Source: Valencia hispanica
Lineage: Eukaryota; Chordata; Actinopteri; Cyprinodontiformes; Valenciidae
NCBI GenBank assembly: GCA_963556495.2
Contig: OY747703.1
Coordinates: 28,272,296-28,336,295, forward strand
Direction: 5' to 3'
Length of the DNA: 64,000 bases
A program made the translations under genes and the position numbers. Positions 1 through 11,239 of the stretch are shown here, piece after piece. The first letter of the stretch is position 1. Each line of letters begins with the position of its first letter. A model generated the notes under the pieces. The model saw nothing but the letters and a program-made list of their open reading frames with translations, was not told the origin of the DNA and searched no databases.

Positions 1-242
1 TCACAGTCGGTAGACAAATCTCTTTAGTGTCCTGCGTTTTTAGAACTGTGACCTTAAATCCCTACTTTCTGTAAGCTGTTAAGGTCTTAACGACCATTCC
101 ACAGGTGCATGTTAATTAATTGATTATGGTTAATTGTTTAAACCCTTTACAAAGAAGATCTGCAAAGTTATTTGGATTTTTACAACATTATTGTTGAAAT
201 ACACAGTCCTGAAAAAGGGACGTTTCTTTTTTTGCTGAGTTT
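1..242 (+). mobile_element. 3' end of a Tc1-like DNA transposon, cut by the window edge
   Basis: The stretch ends in CCTGAAAAAGGGACGTTTCT followed by a T-run and GCTGAGTTTA. From memory of fish Tc1-like elements, this is the typical end of one fish Tc1 family. The upstream text (CTACTTTCTGTAAGCTGTTA, then a TTCCACAGGTGCATG stretch) fits the region after the transposase stop codon in the same family. The transposase itself would lie before base 1 and cannot be seen. No target duplication can be tested because the other end is missing. Assignment is by recalled family resemblance only. Confidence 0.6.
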
Positions 243-3200
243 ATAACTCTGTTCAAGAAACCGTTTTCATGTTTGATTAGTTTTAATTAGTGAGACCACT
301 GCTCACACCTATGTAAACAGCTTTATTGTTTCTTGTTAAATTCCCTTTCACCGACAGCATCTTTGAAAACGACAAGCAGTCACGCAGGGTGCAATTATCA
401 GGAAGCACTTTGCATCTGATGTTTATTTCATACGAAAATGTAATAGCTTTCTATTTGAGTATTCTCCAATGTAAACTAAAACCCTGCAGAAAGATAAACA
501 GCGATTGTACTTCAAAAAGAAAGCTGTTGCAAGAAATGTCTGCATGTTCTCATATTCCTTTAGAAACAATAAACACAATCTTTTAACTTTCAAACTCTCT
601 ATGGTGGCATGGCATAAACTCACTCAGCACGGGCGAGGCAAGGATCTTTGAAGGAGAGCGAAAAGAACTGAAAGAGACAGCATCTGAAAATAAACATTTC
701 TCCTGAGATGCATAGTGTTTCTGTGTATGGATCATTTTGATGGCAACATTCCCTTTGAATCTCTGTGCTTGAAACGGTGCACTGTTTGGTATCTGTGCCA
801 TTAAATTTAATGCCTCCATCAGATAACAACCTTTTTTTCAACACTCATATATTTGTGCTTTTATGTAAAGAGAACAAGATTTGCTTATATTATTCTAATT
901 TATCTTTGTAAGAAGTACATCGTTGTCCAGCAAAAAACAAACTGAAATCACAATTTAGCTTCATTTGAGTCAGGCATATCATTCATGGCGTATCTATGTT
1001 TAGTTATGGATGCAACTTCAAAGCAAGAAACACAGGTAAATTCAAGATAAAAGATTGAGCAGTTTATCACGATTTGTGAGTTTTGCACAGATCTTGAGTT
1101 CCAGTGGAAGCGTCTGGCAAGACATCTCTTGAAGAGTAGAGTTTTTGATGCTCAAGTAGGTCTTAAATGTATTTATGGTTAAATTTTGAAAATGTATTAT
1201 TTAATGTTTCTAACATTTGGAGAGTCGCAATTGATATCAGAGTAGCAGTGGATTGCAGGGGAACAGAGTGGTTGGTAACTCTTGTTGCTTTGTGTGCAAG
1301 TTGGTGATATTGGAGATAGCACGGTAGGTCATGGGTGGACAGGTAGCTAGGGCAGGCAAGAATGATGTGTGATCTCTGTCCAGGTTTGCAGCTTCTTCAG
1401 GTGGACCGGTGAGCAGGGTGACGTAGATAAAATTTCCAGATAAGTGGGTGTAGCAGATCCTCTTATAGATATTAGTCTCCGGCTATGGAAAATTGCATTG
1501 GTTATTTCCAGGAAGAGACATGAGAGCTCGAATTCAAAACACCTCTACTTGGGTTTCAGGCAACTGGAGGAAAGGAGTGTGAGACATCACATGTTCGACT
1601 ACTCACAGGAGTCAGCACCCCCCACCTACAAATGAACACCACACCAGATAGACATAAAAGTCAGAAAAGCAGGAAGGAAAAACTGTGCACTTCTGCCTAA
1701 TCTCATTACTGTAATTTTTAAACCTTGGACTATAGTCCATAAACCAACCACAAACTACACTTTGTAAATTAAATATAGATGTTTTGCTAAGTCATTGGTC
1801 TTGGGGGATTATCTGCAGGTTGATTAGCAAGGCTCAGGTTAAACAGTAGTAGTTGAATTGCCAGTTGTGAGTTTATTTCTTGTGGATCGCCATTTGTTTG
1901 CCATTTTGTGAGTCCATAAAGCCTCCATCTTGGTAGTCCGTCCCTCCATTAAATCAGTCAGTGTGATGGATGATTAGCACGTTAACAATCAATTGTTCAA
2001 AAGGTTATTGATTTCTAACTCAGCATATCATTTTTAAAGAAAATATTTTATGAAAATAATGTTTTTTCTTCTTTGCATTGTCAACTGCTCGTTTAAACAC
2101 AAACCAGTTGTTCTTAATTAGTTAAGGCTAATCCCAATTCCTCAATACAGACCTTGGTTCATAAACATGCATATTTATACTGAACTGTGATATCACTGCA
2201 TTGTTTCATTGTTGTATTATTGCACACATTACCAGGCAGGTATTCATTTAAAAATATGGACAAAGACCGAGTTTTTTGGCTATTAAATCCTGATAATCAG
2301 GTGATGCCCCAACTTGGTAATTTTGATCAAATGATCAACTTTGTTAATAGTTGCCTCTGACTCTTATTAATAGTCATTCATAGCTAAACCAAACCTATTG
2401 AGGAACAGACAGAAAATATTTCTATGGTTTCTTATTATGCTATGGCTGATGAACTGATTAATTGCAGGTGGGTGAGCAGCACCACCTGAATAGCTCTGAT
2501 CTCAAGGGAGAACAGTAGCACAATAACAGAAGGGAAGAGAGGAGCAAGATAACACAAAACCACAACTTGACAACCACATGTTCAAAATGTTTTCCAAGTG
2601 TTACCCATACATCTATACTTATGCGCCTGTCCACCTCTATCACTTGGAACTCCGTATATAGGGCATATACAATATTCTCCTGTAAAATGGAGTAGTCATT
2701 TAGGAAATGCATAGCAGATTAATTGAAAACAGATATAACCATTACTATGCTTAAGAATACGTTGTCAGCAGCAAATTTGGGCTTTTTATGCTTTTAAAAG
2801 CCAAACAGTAAGACAAATGTAACATACTGAAACAAATCAAACTTGTAATTTTAAGTTTGTTTTTCTTTTGTTTTTTCTTTGTGACAATGATACCTCTTTA
2901 ATTGCAAAATGCAATGACAATTTCCCGATTTACTGTTTTTGTTAAGAATTAACAATGAGATCAAAACAAAAATAATGAATATCATAACACATTTTATGAT
3001 AGTTGTTGTGACAGTAACGTATTCAGAAATACAATGTTGTTTTGTCACCTCTTTCCAGATACCTGAAAAGATTCAAGTAAGCAGCTACATTTTTAAAAAT
3101 ATTCTTTAAAACCATTTGACCCAAGCACTATGTAACAAAACCCTAATTCTCTTCCAGAATGAAATAAGGTTAAGTAAACTTTTTTTTTTAGAAATAAGCA

Positions 3201-4242
3201 TCCAACTTGGACCATCTAAAGTACCTTCACAGTCTATCAACATAATTTCTACCTCCTCAAAACCAAACAGCTTTGAAGTGCAAGGTCCACTAAACATTTT
3301 GAAGTCTGCATGACATTCCATCAAAGCATATTTTGTGCCTTGGCACTAACTGCCAATTCTTGTGTTGTATTTGCCTGTCCTTGACAGCATGCAAGTGTCA
3401 GAAAAGAGAGAGGGAAACACTTAAAGATAACCGTGAAAATCAAAAAAGCTTGAAGGGGGAGAATTTGGCCCAGCTGTAAAAGAGTAAGGTGCAGAAAAAA
3501 AGAAAGATAGAGTAAGACATTCATACAAGATGAAGAGAAGATGAAGACCAGGTGACATCCATAACCCCGGCATTTGGAAATCATGAGTGCCTCCTTTGCT
3601 ATAGGCTGAAGGACGGAAACAATGTGAGACTAGATTTTGAAAACTTTTCAAGTGAATAGTAAAACATGACAGGAAATTTGAAGCCTTTTACCGGGAGTGT
3701 ATTTTTAAAATAGTGAGCATTGTATTGTACTTGCTCTGGTAGGCATCCAGGCCTTTAACGGCACCATCACATTTCCTCTCCTCATAACCTCCCACAACTT
3801 GGGTCTGCTATTCATCCTCTGCTTGAACATGTTTTCTTCTGATAAAAAAGGCAAATTCATGCTGTTAAACAAGAAATTTATTTCTCAGTGTACTACCTGT
3901 CTGATAGTCATCGTAACCATGGAAACAGGAGGCTGAATAAGATCGCTGCTTTTAAAACAGATTGGACTTCTGTGGTTAAGGTTATGTGCATTTCCATTGA
4001 CCTAGTATGATCTTAACATATCGAAGTCTCTGAGTCTTAAACATTCTGTAGTACAAAGTCACAACACGCATTGGTTAACACTGCAGAGATTCACATACCA
4101 CAATTTTGACCTAAACTTTGTTGGTGGGGATGCATTTTACTGTAGGTCTAGCATTTTTCTCAACAAGGAAAGATAGAATAACAGAACTGCAACCTTCGTC
4201 CATGACACCTAAATATACAACTGTCAAAATAAAGGCACATAG
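243..4242. other. AT-rich stretch, no gene recognised
   Basis: Only short open frames without domain signatures occur here. I see no splice-bounded conserved exon, tRNA or simple repeat of note. The one exception is about 2,270-2,405, listed separately, which resembles 61,400-61,555. Confidence 0.5.
2270..2405 (+). repeat. Dispersed repeat shared with 61,400-61,555
   Basis: By eye the two segments align along their length. Both have TTTGGCTAT, then a CCTG, then TGCCCC, then ACTTGGTAATTTT, then a TTAATA-TTGCC stretch, then TTATTAATAG-TCATTCATAGCT or its degenerate equivalent, then AAACC/AATCC-TACCTA. The 61-kb copy lies at the end of a promoter-like block with a poly(A) signal, so this may be an old copy of the same LTR or retroelement end. 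The family is not identified. Confidence 0.5.
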
Positions 4243-4598
4243 TGTCAGGCTGCAGTGGTAGGACCGAGAGCACTGCTGGGAAGTCAGATGTTCCAAACGC
4301 AGGATGAGGCTGAAGATGGAGCAGGAGGTCTAGCTAGACCAGAGGGAAAGGACGATGGGTTTGTGTAAACTCCTAGCTAAACTCCTAGCTGAAGGCAGTA
4401 GCGGGAGTTTGGATTGCAGTCTGCTGGGATGCGCCGGAGCGGTTCAGGAGTTACACGTCATGAGCAAGATGATGACTGAGTGGCATAGCGGTGAGTGAGG
4501 GAAGCTTATGAGTGTGTGAAGGAGGAGGCCCAGCCAATGGCTGGTGAGAAGCTAATCAGGAGCAGCTGCCCTGAGTTGAGCCTGATGACTTCTTGACA
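4243..4598. mobile_element. Possible solo LTR, 356 bp
   Basis: The segment begins TGTCAGG and ends CTTGACA, so it has TG...CA ends and a short terminal inverted TGTC/GACA. It is flanked by CATAG (4,238-4,242) and CATAA (4,599-4,603), a 4-of-5 match to a 5-bp target duplication. Base composition is more GC-rich than the flanks, as in the other two TGTC...GACA units of this window. The imperfect duplication and lack of an obvious TATA or poly(A) signal keep this tentative. Confidence 0.35.
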
Positions 4599-4772
4599 CA
4601 TAAATGTTGTTTACTTGCTGTGTTGATTTGGATTGGTCATTTAGATTGGTCATTGTCCATGTGACTCGAGGGGAAGCTTTAATCAAATGTTGCTTCTAGG
4701 GCTGACCAGAAACAACTGCAGCTTACTGTGAACCAGAAAACTTAATGGTTATCAAACAGTAATGGGCTAGAT

Positions 4773-5504
4773 CAGTGTTTCTCAAACTTTTTTTATCATT
4801 CCCCACTTTGGACAAAGGAGCAAGCCCCCCAGGCTTTTATCGCCCCAACAAAATGGTGACCACACCTGATTTTTAAAGTGTTTTATTTATTTAAATAGCC
4901 GAGTTAGTCTACAAGTTTTTTAAGGGTATAAATTAGTTGGAAAAAGGGGTTACGCACTGGTATGAAACCGGCTCAGAAATATATGCTGTCAGTAATCGCT
5001 ACATGTAGAACTTCAGCTCACAGTTGGAGAAAATAAAAGTTGTAGTTTTATCAAATTTACAAAGCTTTCAAAAGTACAAAAAAAATAAAATAATAATAAT
5101 ATAAATAAAGAGCAAGATTCTCATCCCTGTATTTCCTCCGTGGTTGACCATGTGACTTCTCTGACTCTGAAACGTTCCCAGATCTTTTTAGATATTTGTA
5201 GATTTTGTAGATGGAATCTCTGATAATGCGGCTACTTCAGCTTGTTTTGTTCTGTTGCGATATATTCTGACGTCAAACTCCCAGCCCGATGTTCCAGGTC
5301 CCGGTTCTGTTTACAATGATGATCACAATTGCTAATTTATTTGAGTGTGTTTAATTTTGTGAGAGGGGGGAGCTGGTTGATTTAATTTACAGTGCAGTGA
5401 AACATTTACAATGACAGAATCTAGGGGGGGAAAAACTATTTAAATCCCGTTGATGTCACGCCCCACCTGCAATACCTCTGCACCCCATAGTTTGAGAAAC
5501 ACTG
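4773..5504. mobile_element. hAT-type non-autonomous element (732 bp) with 8-bp target duplication
   Basis: The ends are inverted repeats: CAGTGTTTCTCAAACT at the left and AGTTTGAGAAACACTG at the right, a perfect 16-bp match. They are flanked by identical 8-bp copies of GGCTAGAT at 4,765-4,772 and 5,505-5,512. An 8-bp duplication with CAG...CTG ends is diagnostic of the hAT superfamily, and the terminal sequence matches the Charlie-type consensus as I remember it. No transposase frame is present inside, so it depended on an autonomous partner. The exact duplication and ends suggest insertion by transposition and only moderate age. Confidence 0.93.
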
Positions 5505-5512
5505 GGCTAGAT

Positions 5513-5768
5513 GGTGGTTGAACTTCTCCAAAATGACAGAAGAGTACCGTCACCAAAAAAGCAATATGTAGTATTTTATTAGTTTGTTTATTTTTATTTT
5601 TTGAACATTAGTTCAGTGGTGCCATATAAGTTTGATTTGTGATTGCAGTAAATCAATTTGATATTTGATTTATTGCATAAAAATATCAGAAATTAGAGTA
5701 ATTAAGTCTAACAGAAAATAACTAGGTCCAATTACAGTTGTTTAAGGCAGTTCAACACATTTTTAAAT
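5513..5768. other. Short AT-rich spacer
   Basis: AT-rich sequence between the hAT element and the L2 3' tail. Nothing recognised. Confidence 0.5.
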
Positions 5769-6480
5769 CATTCAATTCAATTCAGTTTATTTATATAGCG
5801 CCAATTTACAACAGATGTCATCTCAAGGCACTTAACAAGAAGTCATTTCAATACATTTATACAAATATTCCAATCAGTTAAAAAGTTTCCTATTTAAGGA
5901 ATCCCAGCAGATTGCGTCAGTCATTGGCATGAGGTTGGGCCCCGTTGATGCAGACTTTCCAACCACACCAATCCTTCAGCAATCCCTCATACTGAGCAAG
6001 CATGTAGCGACGGTGGAGAGGAAAAACTCCCCTTTAACAGGAAGAAACCTCCAACAGAACCAGGCTCAGTAGGAGCGGCCATCTGCCACGACCGTCTGAG
6101 GGTTTGAGAAGACAGAGCAGAGACACAGAAGGAACAGAAGATCTGATATAAGAGTACTCTCTATGTTACAAAAAGTAAAAAGTTGATAACAGGACACAGT
6201 GGATGTTCAGCCACTGGCAGCACCATCCCAGTCGATGCCCCCCGTCCAACAGGGCATTGCAGCCAAGCAGGATACCAGACCAGGTATATCTTCTATGGAG
6301 AGAAAAACACTGAGAGAAAACAAAGTTAACAGTCGAAATAACAGAATGTACTGTAATACAACTGGAGAGTAGTAGTAGAAAAGGAAGTAGCAGAGTGAAG
6401 GAAATTGGTAAGTCTGTCCTCCAGCAGTCTAAGCCTATAGCAGCATAACTACAGAGATAGCTCAGGATGACATAAGCCCC
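5769..6480 (-). other. 3' untranslated region of the L2 LINE
   Basis: No domain-bearing frame lies between the stop codon near 6,482 and the pentamer tail. The last 300 bases (5,769-6,075) are nearly identical to 58,645-58,930, which marks the conserved 3' end recognised by the element's own reverse transcriptase. The tail consists of repeated ATTCA units. Confidence 0.8.
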
Positions 6481-6481
6481 T

Positions 6482-7036
6482 CTAACTATAAGCTTTATTA
6501 AAAAGGAAAGTTTTAACCCTGGCCTTAAAAGTAAACAGAGTGTCTGCCTCACGGACTAAAGCTGGGAGCTGGTTCCACAGGAGAGGAGCCTGATAACTAA
6601 AAGATCTGCCTCCCATTCTACTTTTAGAAATCCTAGGAACTACAAGTAAACCTGCAGTCTGAGAGCGAAGTGCTCTGTTAGGAACATATGGAACAATTAG
6701 ATCTCTGATAAGGAGATAAGGAGCTAAAACAGGAGAAATGTGATCTCTCTTTTTAATATTCATCAGAAATCTTGCTGCTGCATTTTGGATCAACTGAAGG
6801 CTTTTAATGGCATTTTGTGGACTACCTGATAGTAAAGATTTACAGTCATCCAGCCTTGAGGTAACAAATGCATGGACTAGTTTCTCAGCATCACTCCTGG
6901 ACAGGATGTTTCTAATTTTAGCAATACTCCGGAGGTGAATAAAGGAAATCCTAGAAACCTGTTTAATATGGGATTTAAATATCAAGTCTTGGTCAAAAAT
7001 AACGCCAGGGTTCTTTACATTATTACTGGGGGCCAA
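6482..7036 (-). pseudogene. L2 reverse transcriptase, C-terminal part
   Basis: The 184-residue frame carries the C-terminal signature of L2 ORF2: a GVIFDQDL stretch, then SHIKQVSR, AEKLVHAFVTSRLDDCKSLL, LQLIQNAAARFL, and near the end RISKSRMGGRSFSYQAPLLW followed by NQLP. Compared with the plus-strand relative at 14,975-16,050, about 25 residues (the HWLPV...KILLLVYKSLNG region) are missing after the KKRDHISPVLA motif, so there is an internal deletion. It is in a different frame from the preceding 7,015-7,860 segment, which puts a frameshift around 7,015-7,040. It ends KTFLFNKAYS, the family's usual C-terminus. Not functional. Confidence 0.88.
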
Positions 7037-7860
7037 TTTAATGCCATCCAGATGAATGATTGACTAATCAGTTTCTTTTTTAGAACTTCTGGTCCAAAGA
7101 CAGCAACTTCTGTCTTGTCAGAATTTAAAAGCAAACAGTTTAGATTCATCCATGTTTTTATGTCTTCCAGACATGCCTGTAATCTACCTAACTGACTGGG
7201 TTCATCAGGATTTATGGATAAATATAGTCTTGTATCATCAGCATAGCTGTGGAAATTTATCCCATGCTGTCTAATGATTCTACCAATTGGAAGCATATAT
7301 ATGGTGTACAGAATTGGTCCAAGCACAGAACCCTGTGGAACTCCACAAGTAACCCTTGAGAGTGAAGAAGATTGATCATTTAGATGAACAAACTGGAATC
7401 TGTCAGACAAATATGATTTAAACCAGCCTAGTGCTGTTCGTTTGATCCCTGCAACATGTTCAAGCCTTTCTAAGAGAATATTATCATCGACTGTGTCAAA
7501 AGCAGCACTGAGATCTAACAAAACCAGAACAGACGGCAGTCCATTATCTGAGGCCATGAGAATATCATTAGTTACCTTCACCAGTGCTGTTTCAGTGCTA
7601 TGATGAGCTCTAAAACCTGACTGAAACTCTTCAAACAGCTCATTACTGTTTAGATGTTCAGAGACTTGATTAGCAACAATCTTCTCAAGGATTTTGGATA
7701 AGAAAGGAAGGTTAGATATAGGTCTGTAATTCACCAAGTCATCTTGATCAAGGGAAGGTTTCTTGAGTAAAGGTTTAATTACAGCTATTTTAAATTCTTG
7801 TGGTACGTATCCGTTTACTAAGGATAGATTCATCATATCCAAAATGGGGCCAGGAACCAA
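7015..7860 (-). pseudogene. L2 reverse transcriptase, catalytic core
   Basis: The 281-residue frame holds the polymerase motifs in order: YRPISNLPFLSKILE (about 46-60), FQSGFRAHHSTETALV (about 79-94), VLLDLSAAFDTVD (first catalytic Asp, about 112-124), CGVPQGSVLGPILYTIYMLP (about 167-186) and HSYADDTRLYL, where YADD supplies the catalytic Asp pair. It would copy the element's RNA at a nicked genomic target. The catalytic residues are intact. The frame is open at its N-terminal side only because a second L2 was inserted at 7,868-8,926; the missing N-terminal part resumes beyond that insertion. The C-terminal end runs out of frame near 7,015. Confidence 0.92.
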
Positions 7861-7867
7861 ATGGAAT

Positions 7868-8926
7868 CAAATCAAATCAAATCAAACTATATTTATAAAG
7901 CGCTTTTCATACAAGAAGTTGCATCTCAAAGTGCTTTACAGATTAAAATGACCCCACATAAAACCACCTTCCCTTCCCTCCCCCACAGATTAAAAAGCAT
8001 GGTCACATTTATACCCCCCTACCCCCAACCTATCTCCCATGCACACACACAGTTAAAAGAAAAAGTAAAAAGGACGTTGGGCCGAGTGTAGATGAACCAT
8101 GCAAGGAAACGCCATCAGAGGAGCCATCTGCCCCGGCAGCGGTAGACTAACAGCAGCAGCCGAGGCACCGACACAGGGCACCCAGTGGAGGCAGGGCCAA
8201 GACCCCCACCTCCACCCAAGTTCCACCTGGAGAGCACCCAGGCAGCCACAGCCGACCACCGCTCCCGGGGCAGAGGGCTCCCACAGAGGAAACACTGGAA
8301 CGGGGATTAAGATAAATTAAAGTATAAAAATAAACAGTAAATTAATGTGCTAAGATTAAACAGTAAAACTGATAAAAATATAATCATATAAAACATGCAG
8401 AGCAATTAAACAAACAGTAATAAATAATAATCAGTTAAAAGCTAAGCTAAAAAGGTGAGTCTTGAGCCTGCTCTTAAAAACATGAACGTTCTCTGCAGCC
8501 CTGAGGTCCTCTGGCAGCCTGTTCCAGAGGTGAGGGCCATAAAACTGGAAAGACGCCTCGCCATGCATGTGTGTCCTGACTTTTGGGGTGACAAGGAGAC
8601 GGCTGCCAGAGGAGCGCAGAGACCACGAAGGTTTATATGGTAAAAGCAGTTCAGAGAGATAAGAAGGCCCAAGACCATTAAGACACTTAAAAACCATTAA
8701 AAGAACCTTAAAGTCGATCCTGAAATGTACAGGGAGCCAATGCAATTATTTTTAAGACCGGTGTAATGTGCTCCCGCCTCCTGGTCTTCGTTAGGACACG
8801 TGCTGCTGAATTTTGTAGTAGTTGTAAACCTGATATACTCTTTTTGGGAAGACCAGAAAGCAGGGCATTACAGTAATTAATTCTACTGGAGATAAAAGCA
8901 TGCATCAGTGTCTCCGTATTGGCCCG
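7868..8926 (-). mobile_element. 5'-truncated L2-type LINE nested inside the older L2
   Basis: On the minus strand this starts in the RT C-terminal region (residues RANTETLMHAF) and ends in four GATTT pentamers at 7,868-7,886, a typical L2 3' tail. It separates the older element's KEVPHS motif (about 8,950) from PGPILDMMNLS (about 7,845). Flanks AAATGGAAT (7,859-7,867) and AGATAGAAT (8,927-8,935) match at 7 of 9 positions, a plausible diverged target duplication. It belongs to a different subfamily from its host: both tail unit and protein differ. Confidence 0.85.
8431..8905 (-). pseudogene. RT C-terminal fragment of the nested L2
   Basis: Two frames cover it. 8,905-8,708 reads MHAFISSRINYCNALLSGLP, then KKSISGLQLLQNSAARVLTK and REHITPVL. 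8,745-8,431 reads MHWLPVHFRIDFKVLLMVFK, then CLNGLGPSYLSELL and the terminal FKSRLKTHLFSLAFN. The switch near 8,708-8,745 is a frameshift in the HITPVL-HWLPV junction. Everything upstream of the RANTETLMHAF motif (the polymerase core and the endonuclease) is missing, as expected from incomplete target-primed reverse transcription. No function remains. Confidence 0.85.
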
Positions 8927-8935
8927 AGATAGAAT

Positions 8936-9250
8936 GGGGGACTTCTTTAAATAATTTGGATGGGATTGGGTCCAACATACAAGTTGAAGGCTTAGATAAG
9001 GCTAATATTTTGATAATTCCGAAAGCTCGACTGAATCAAAACAGCCTAAGCACAAATGAAGTTATACAGTTCTTTCCGATGCTGCCTCATTTACTGAGAA
9101 AGAAGTAATCATGTTTGGGAGGATGCCAATGATTTTATTTTTAATGGAAATAATTTTATTTATGAAGAATGCCATAAAATCATCACTGCTAGGAGCTGGG
9201 GGAATAGTTGACTCAACAGAGCTATGACTCTGTGTAAGTTTGGCAACTGT
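8936..9250 (-). pseudogene. L2 reverse transcriptase, N-terminal remnant
   Basis: Beyond the nested insertion the older L2 resumes. The minus strand translates to a DPIPSKLFKEVPHS motif around 8,935-8,985, the usual sequence just before the PIL-IINLSL motif that lies at 7,845 on the other side. The rest up to 9,250 is linker with no uninterrupted frame, and a run of A at 9,251-9,262 adds a likely frameshift. It is a fragment only. Confidence 0.7.
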
Positions 9251-9251
9251 A

Positions 9252-9608
9252 CTAAAAAAAAAACCTAGGATTGTTTTTATTCGCCTCTATTAATGATGAA
9301 AAATATGCTGTTCTAGCTTGTCGAATGGTCTTTTGATACAGCAGTAGACTGTTATTCCAGGTTAAATAGGAATCCTCTAGATGTGTAGAGCGCCATTTTC
9401 TCTCCAACTTCCTAGTATTCTGCTTTAAAGTATGCAACTCTGCGTTAAACCAAGGAGTCAGCCTCCTATGGCTAGCCACTTTCTTTTTTAAGGGGGCTAC
9501 ACTATCTAATGCCAAACGCAATGAGGATGTGACGCTGTGAACCAGACCATCAATTTCTGAAGGGTTAGAGATAGAATTGCTGCCATCCACTGTGTTACTC
9601 TGAGACAC
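9252..9608 (-). pseudogene. L2 ORF2 linker between endonuclease and RT
   Basis: The 118-residue frame contains the L2 linker signature KKKVASHRRLTPWFNAEL, followed by LKQNTRKLERKWR and YKKTIRQARTAYFSSLIEAN-like text, which in this family joins the endonuclease to the polymerase. It lies upstream of the RT on the minus strand, as expected. An interruption separates it from the endonuclease frame ending at 9,701. Confidence 0.82.
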
Positions 9609-9700
9609 TGAGGAAAGTAAGAATGGAACAGATTCTTTAAAAATTGTTACAGCATTGTCTGATAAAGCTATAATGAAATTATCTTTCAGATTTAAGATGG

Positions 9701-10441
9701 TCAGTTAAAGTAAAATTCAAAAGTTATCAAGAAGTGGTCAGACAGGACCGGATTATGTGGGTGGACTGTTATTTTCTCACACTCAATACTGTATGTCAGT
9801 ACAAGGTCCAAAGTGTGTTTACCCGAGTGGGTCGATCCCTGTACTTTTTGAGTAAAGCCAATTGAGTCTAAAATAGCACTAAAGGCTGCATTTAGGCTAT
9901 CACTTTCAGTATCCACATGAATATTGAAGTCTCCCACTATAATGAATCTATCAGTATTTAATACTAAATCAGATAAAAAATGTGAGATCTGATCCAAGAA
10001 TTGAGAGTAAGGGCCTGGTGGACGATACAAAACCACAAACAAAAATGGTCTTAATGTTTTGCAACTTGGATGAGGAAAATTAAGGGTTAGATGTTCAATA
10101 GAACTGTAGCTATCTATTGGTCTGGGACTAATTAGTAAATCAGAACGAAAAATGGTTGCAACTCCTCCTCCTCGCCCAGTATTTCTAAGAATGTGAAAAT
10201 TTGAATTACTGGAAGGAGTTGACTCACTTATACTGACATAATCCTCCTGCTGCAACCAGGTTTCTGTGAGAGAAAGCAAATCAATGTGAGTATCACAAAT
10301 CAAGTCATTTAATAACAAAGTCTTTGAGGAGAGAGATCTTATGTTTAATAAACCACATGTTATGGTAAAAAAGTATATCAGGGTTTCCATAATAAAGAAG
10401 ACTTGAGTCCCAAAAGGCTCAAACATGTCTGGCCAGACCAT
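9701..10441 (-). pseudogene. L2 apurinic-type endonuclease domain
   Basis: The 246-residue frame shows the endonuclease motifs of CR1/L2 ORF2: LNIRSLSSK (N-terminal Asn), a LLSLTETWL segment (catalytic Glu), [24 protein letters not shown], the [12 protein letters not shown] motif (catalytic Asp and Asn), TLDLVLTYS and the terminal SDHFLITF (catalytic Asp-His). The enzyme nicks target DNA to prime reverse transcription. All expected catalytic motifs can be seen, so this domain is better preserved than the RT. The start Met at 10,441 is only the first ATG in the open stretch and is probably not the natural ORF2 start. Confidence 0.9.
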
Positions 10442-10986
10442 GGAGGGGACAGAGTTACTCGTGCATCACCCTAACCAACCTTTCTAACTAACCGCTTAAA
10501 TAGTATTCAATAATTGTTTATCTCTGTAGATGTCTTCTCCAACCTTCACGCCCCGCCTCTGGACAGCTGCTCCATGCGAGTCTCCAATCAACGCATAAAA
10601 CAGCTCATCCGGGTGTTATCTTACTGCCCCGGCGTCTGTCTCTCTGGTGACCTGACACATATATATCATAAACATTAAGTTGGAGCAATAACCTTGTCAT
10701 TTTACCCCAGATGCATTCACTAAACAGAGAATATACACTTAATTCCTAATTGCATAACAATTTTCCACCACACATATTTAATAGATTTATTTTTCTGTTC
10801 AGTCAAAGTCGTATTTATCTTTATGAGATTTCCATAATTTGCTTTTGTTGGCTTAACTTTTAATCCATTTAATTTTGGCCGTGGGCAAGACACTGTTTCT
10901 ATAGGGTAATGGGTGGGTAACAGTACAGAAGCAGCAGAGAGGTGGGTTAAACTACAACTCTGCTTCCTGGTCTGGACCCTGGGTTG
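10442..10986 (-). other. L2 segment between ORF1 and ORF2
   Basis: No frame of note. The stretch 10,765-10,989 is repeated almost exactly at 58,985-59,201, confirming it belongs to the same LINE family. In that copy 10,360-10,765 is missing. Confidence 0.65.
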
Positions 10987-11199
10987 TCAGTGTTTTGGAG
11001 GACTAATAAATTCGGCCATATTCCCAGAAAGAAGAGCTGCTCCATCCAAAGTGGGATGGATGCCGTCTCTCCGGATCAGACCAGGTTTTCCCCAAAATGT
11101 TCGCCAGTTATCAATGTAGCCCACATCGTTTGCAGGACACCACCTAGACAACCATTCATCATGAAATGTTCTTTGTTTTCTCTTCTTGTTTTCTGCCAT
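10987..11199 (-). pseudogene. L2 ORF1 C-terminus, SGNH esterase-like remnant
   Basis: The 70-residue frame includes [10 protein letters not shown], then [16 protein letters not shown] and [18 protein letters not shown]. The D-x-x-H of DGIHPT is the conserved last block of SGNH-type esterase domains, which are known in ORF1 proteins of several CR1/L2 lineages. Only the C-terminal quarter survives; the GDS block with the catalytic Ser is not visible. It lies where ORF1 should be, upstream of the endonuclease on the same strand. The break coincides with the LTR-like insertion at 11,240. Confidence 0.72.
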
Positions 11200-11239
11200 C
11201 CAGGGATGGAATCAGACCATGCATCTATCTCAAGGAAAG

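Larger units (their letters stand above)
5769..11200 (-). mobile_element. L2-type LINE, long degenerate copy with nested insertion
   Basis: Read on the minus strand the order is: ORF1 esterase-like remnant (11,199-10,987), apurinic-type endonuclease (10,441-9,701), linker (9,608-9,252), reverse transcriptase (about 9,000-6,482, split by a nested L2) and a 3' untranslated tail ending in ATTCA pentamers at 5,769-5,784. That layout and the short-unit 3' tail are those of the CR1/L2 group of non-LTR retrotransposons. The tail (GGCGCTATATAAATAAACTG on the minus strand) recurs at 58,645, showing it is a multi-copy family. Several frameshifts and a deletion inactivate it. The exact 5' limit is unclear because the esterase remnant is cut near the 11,240 insertion. 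Confidence 0.88.

Noticed and set aside
8053..8320. GC-rich frames on both strands resembling a small Pro/Gly-rich protein
   Set aside because: They lie in the 3' untranslated part of the nested L2.
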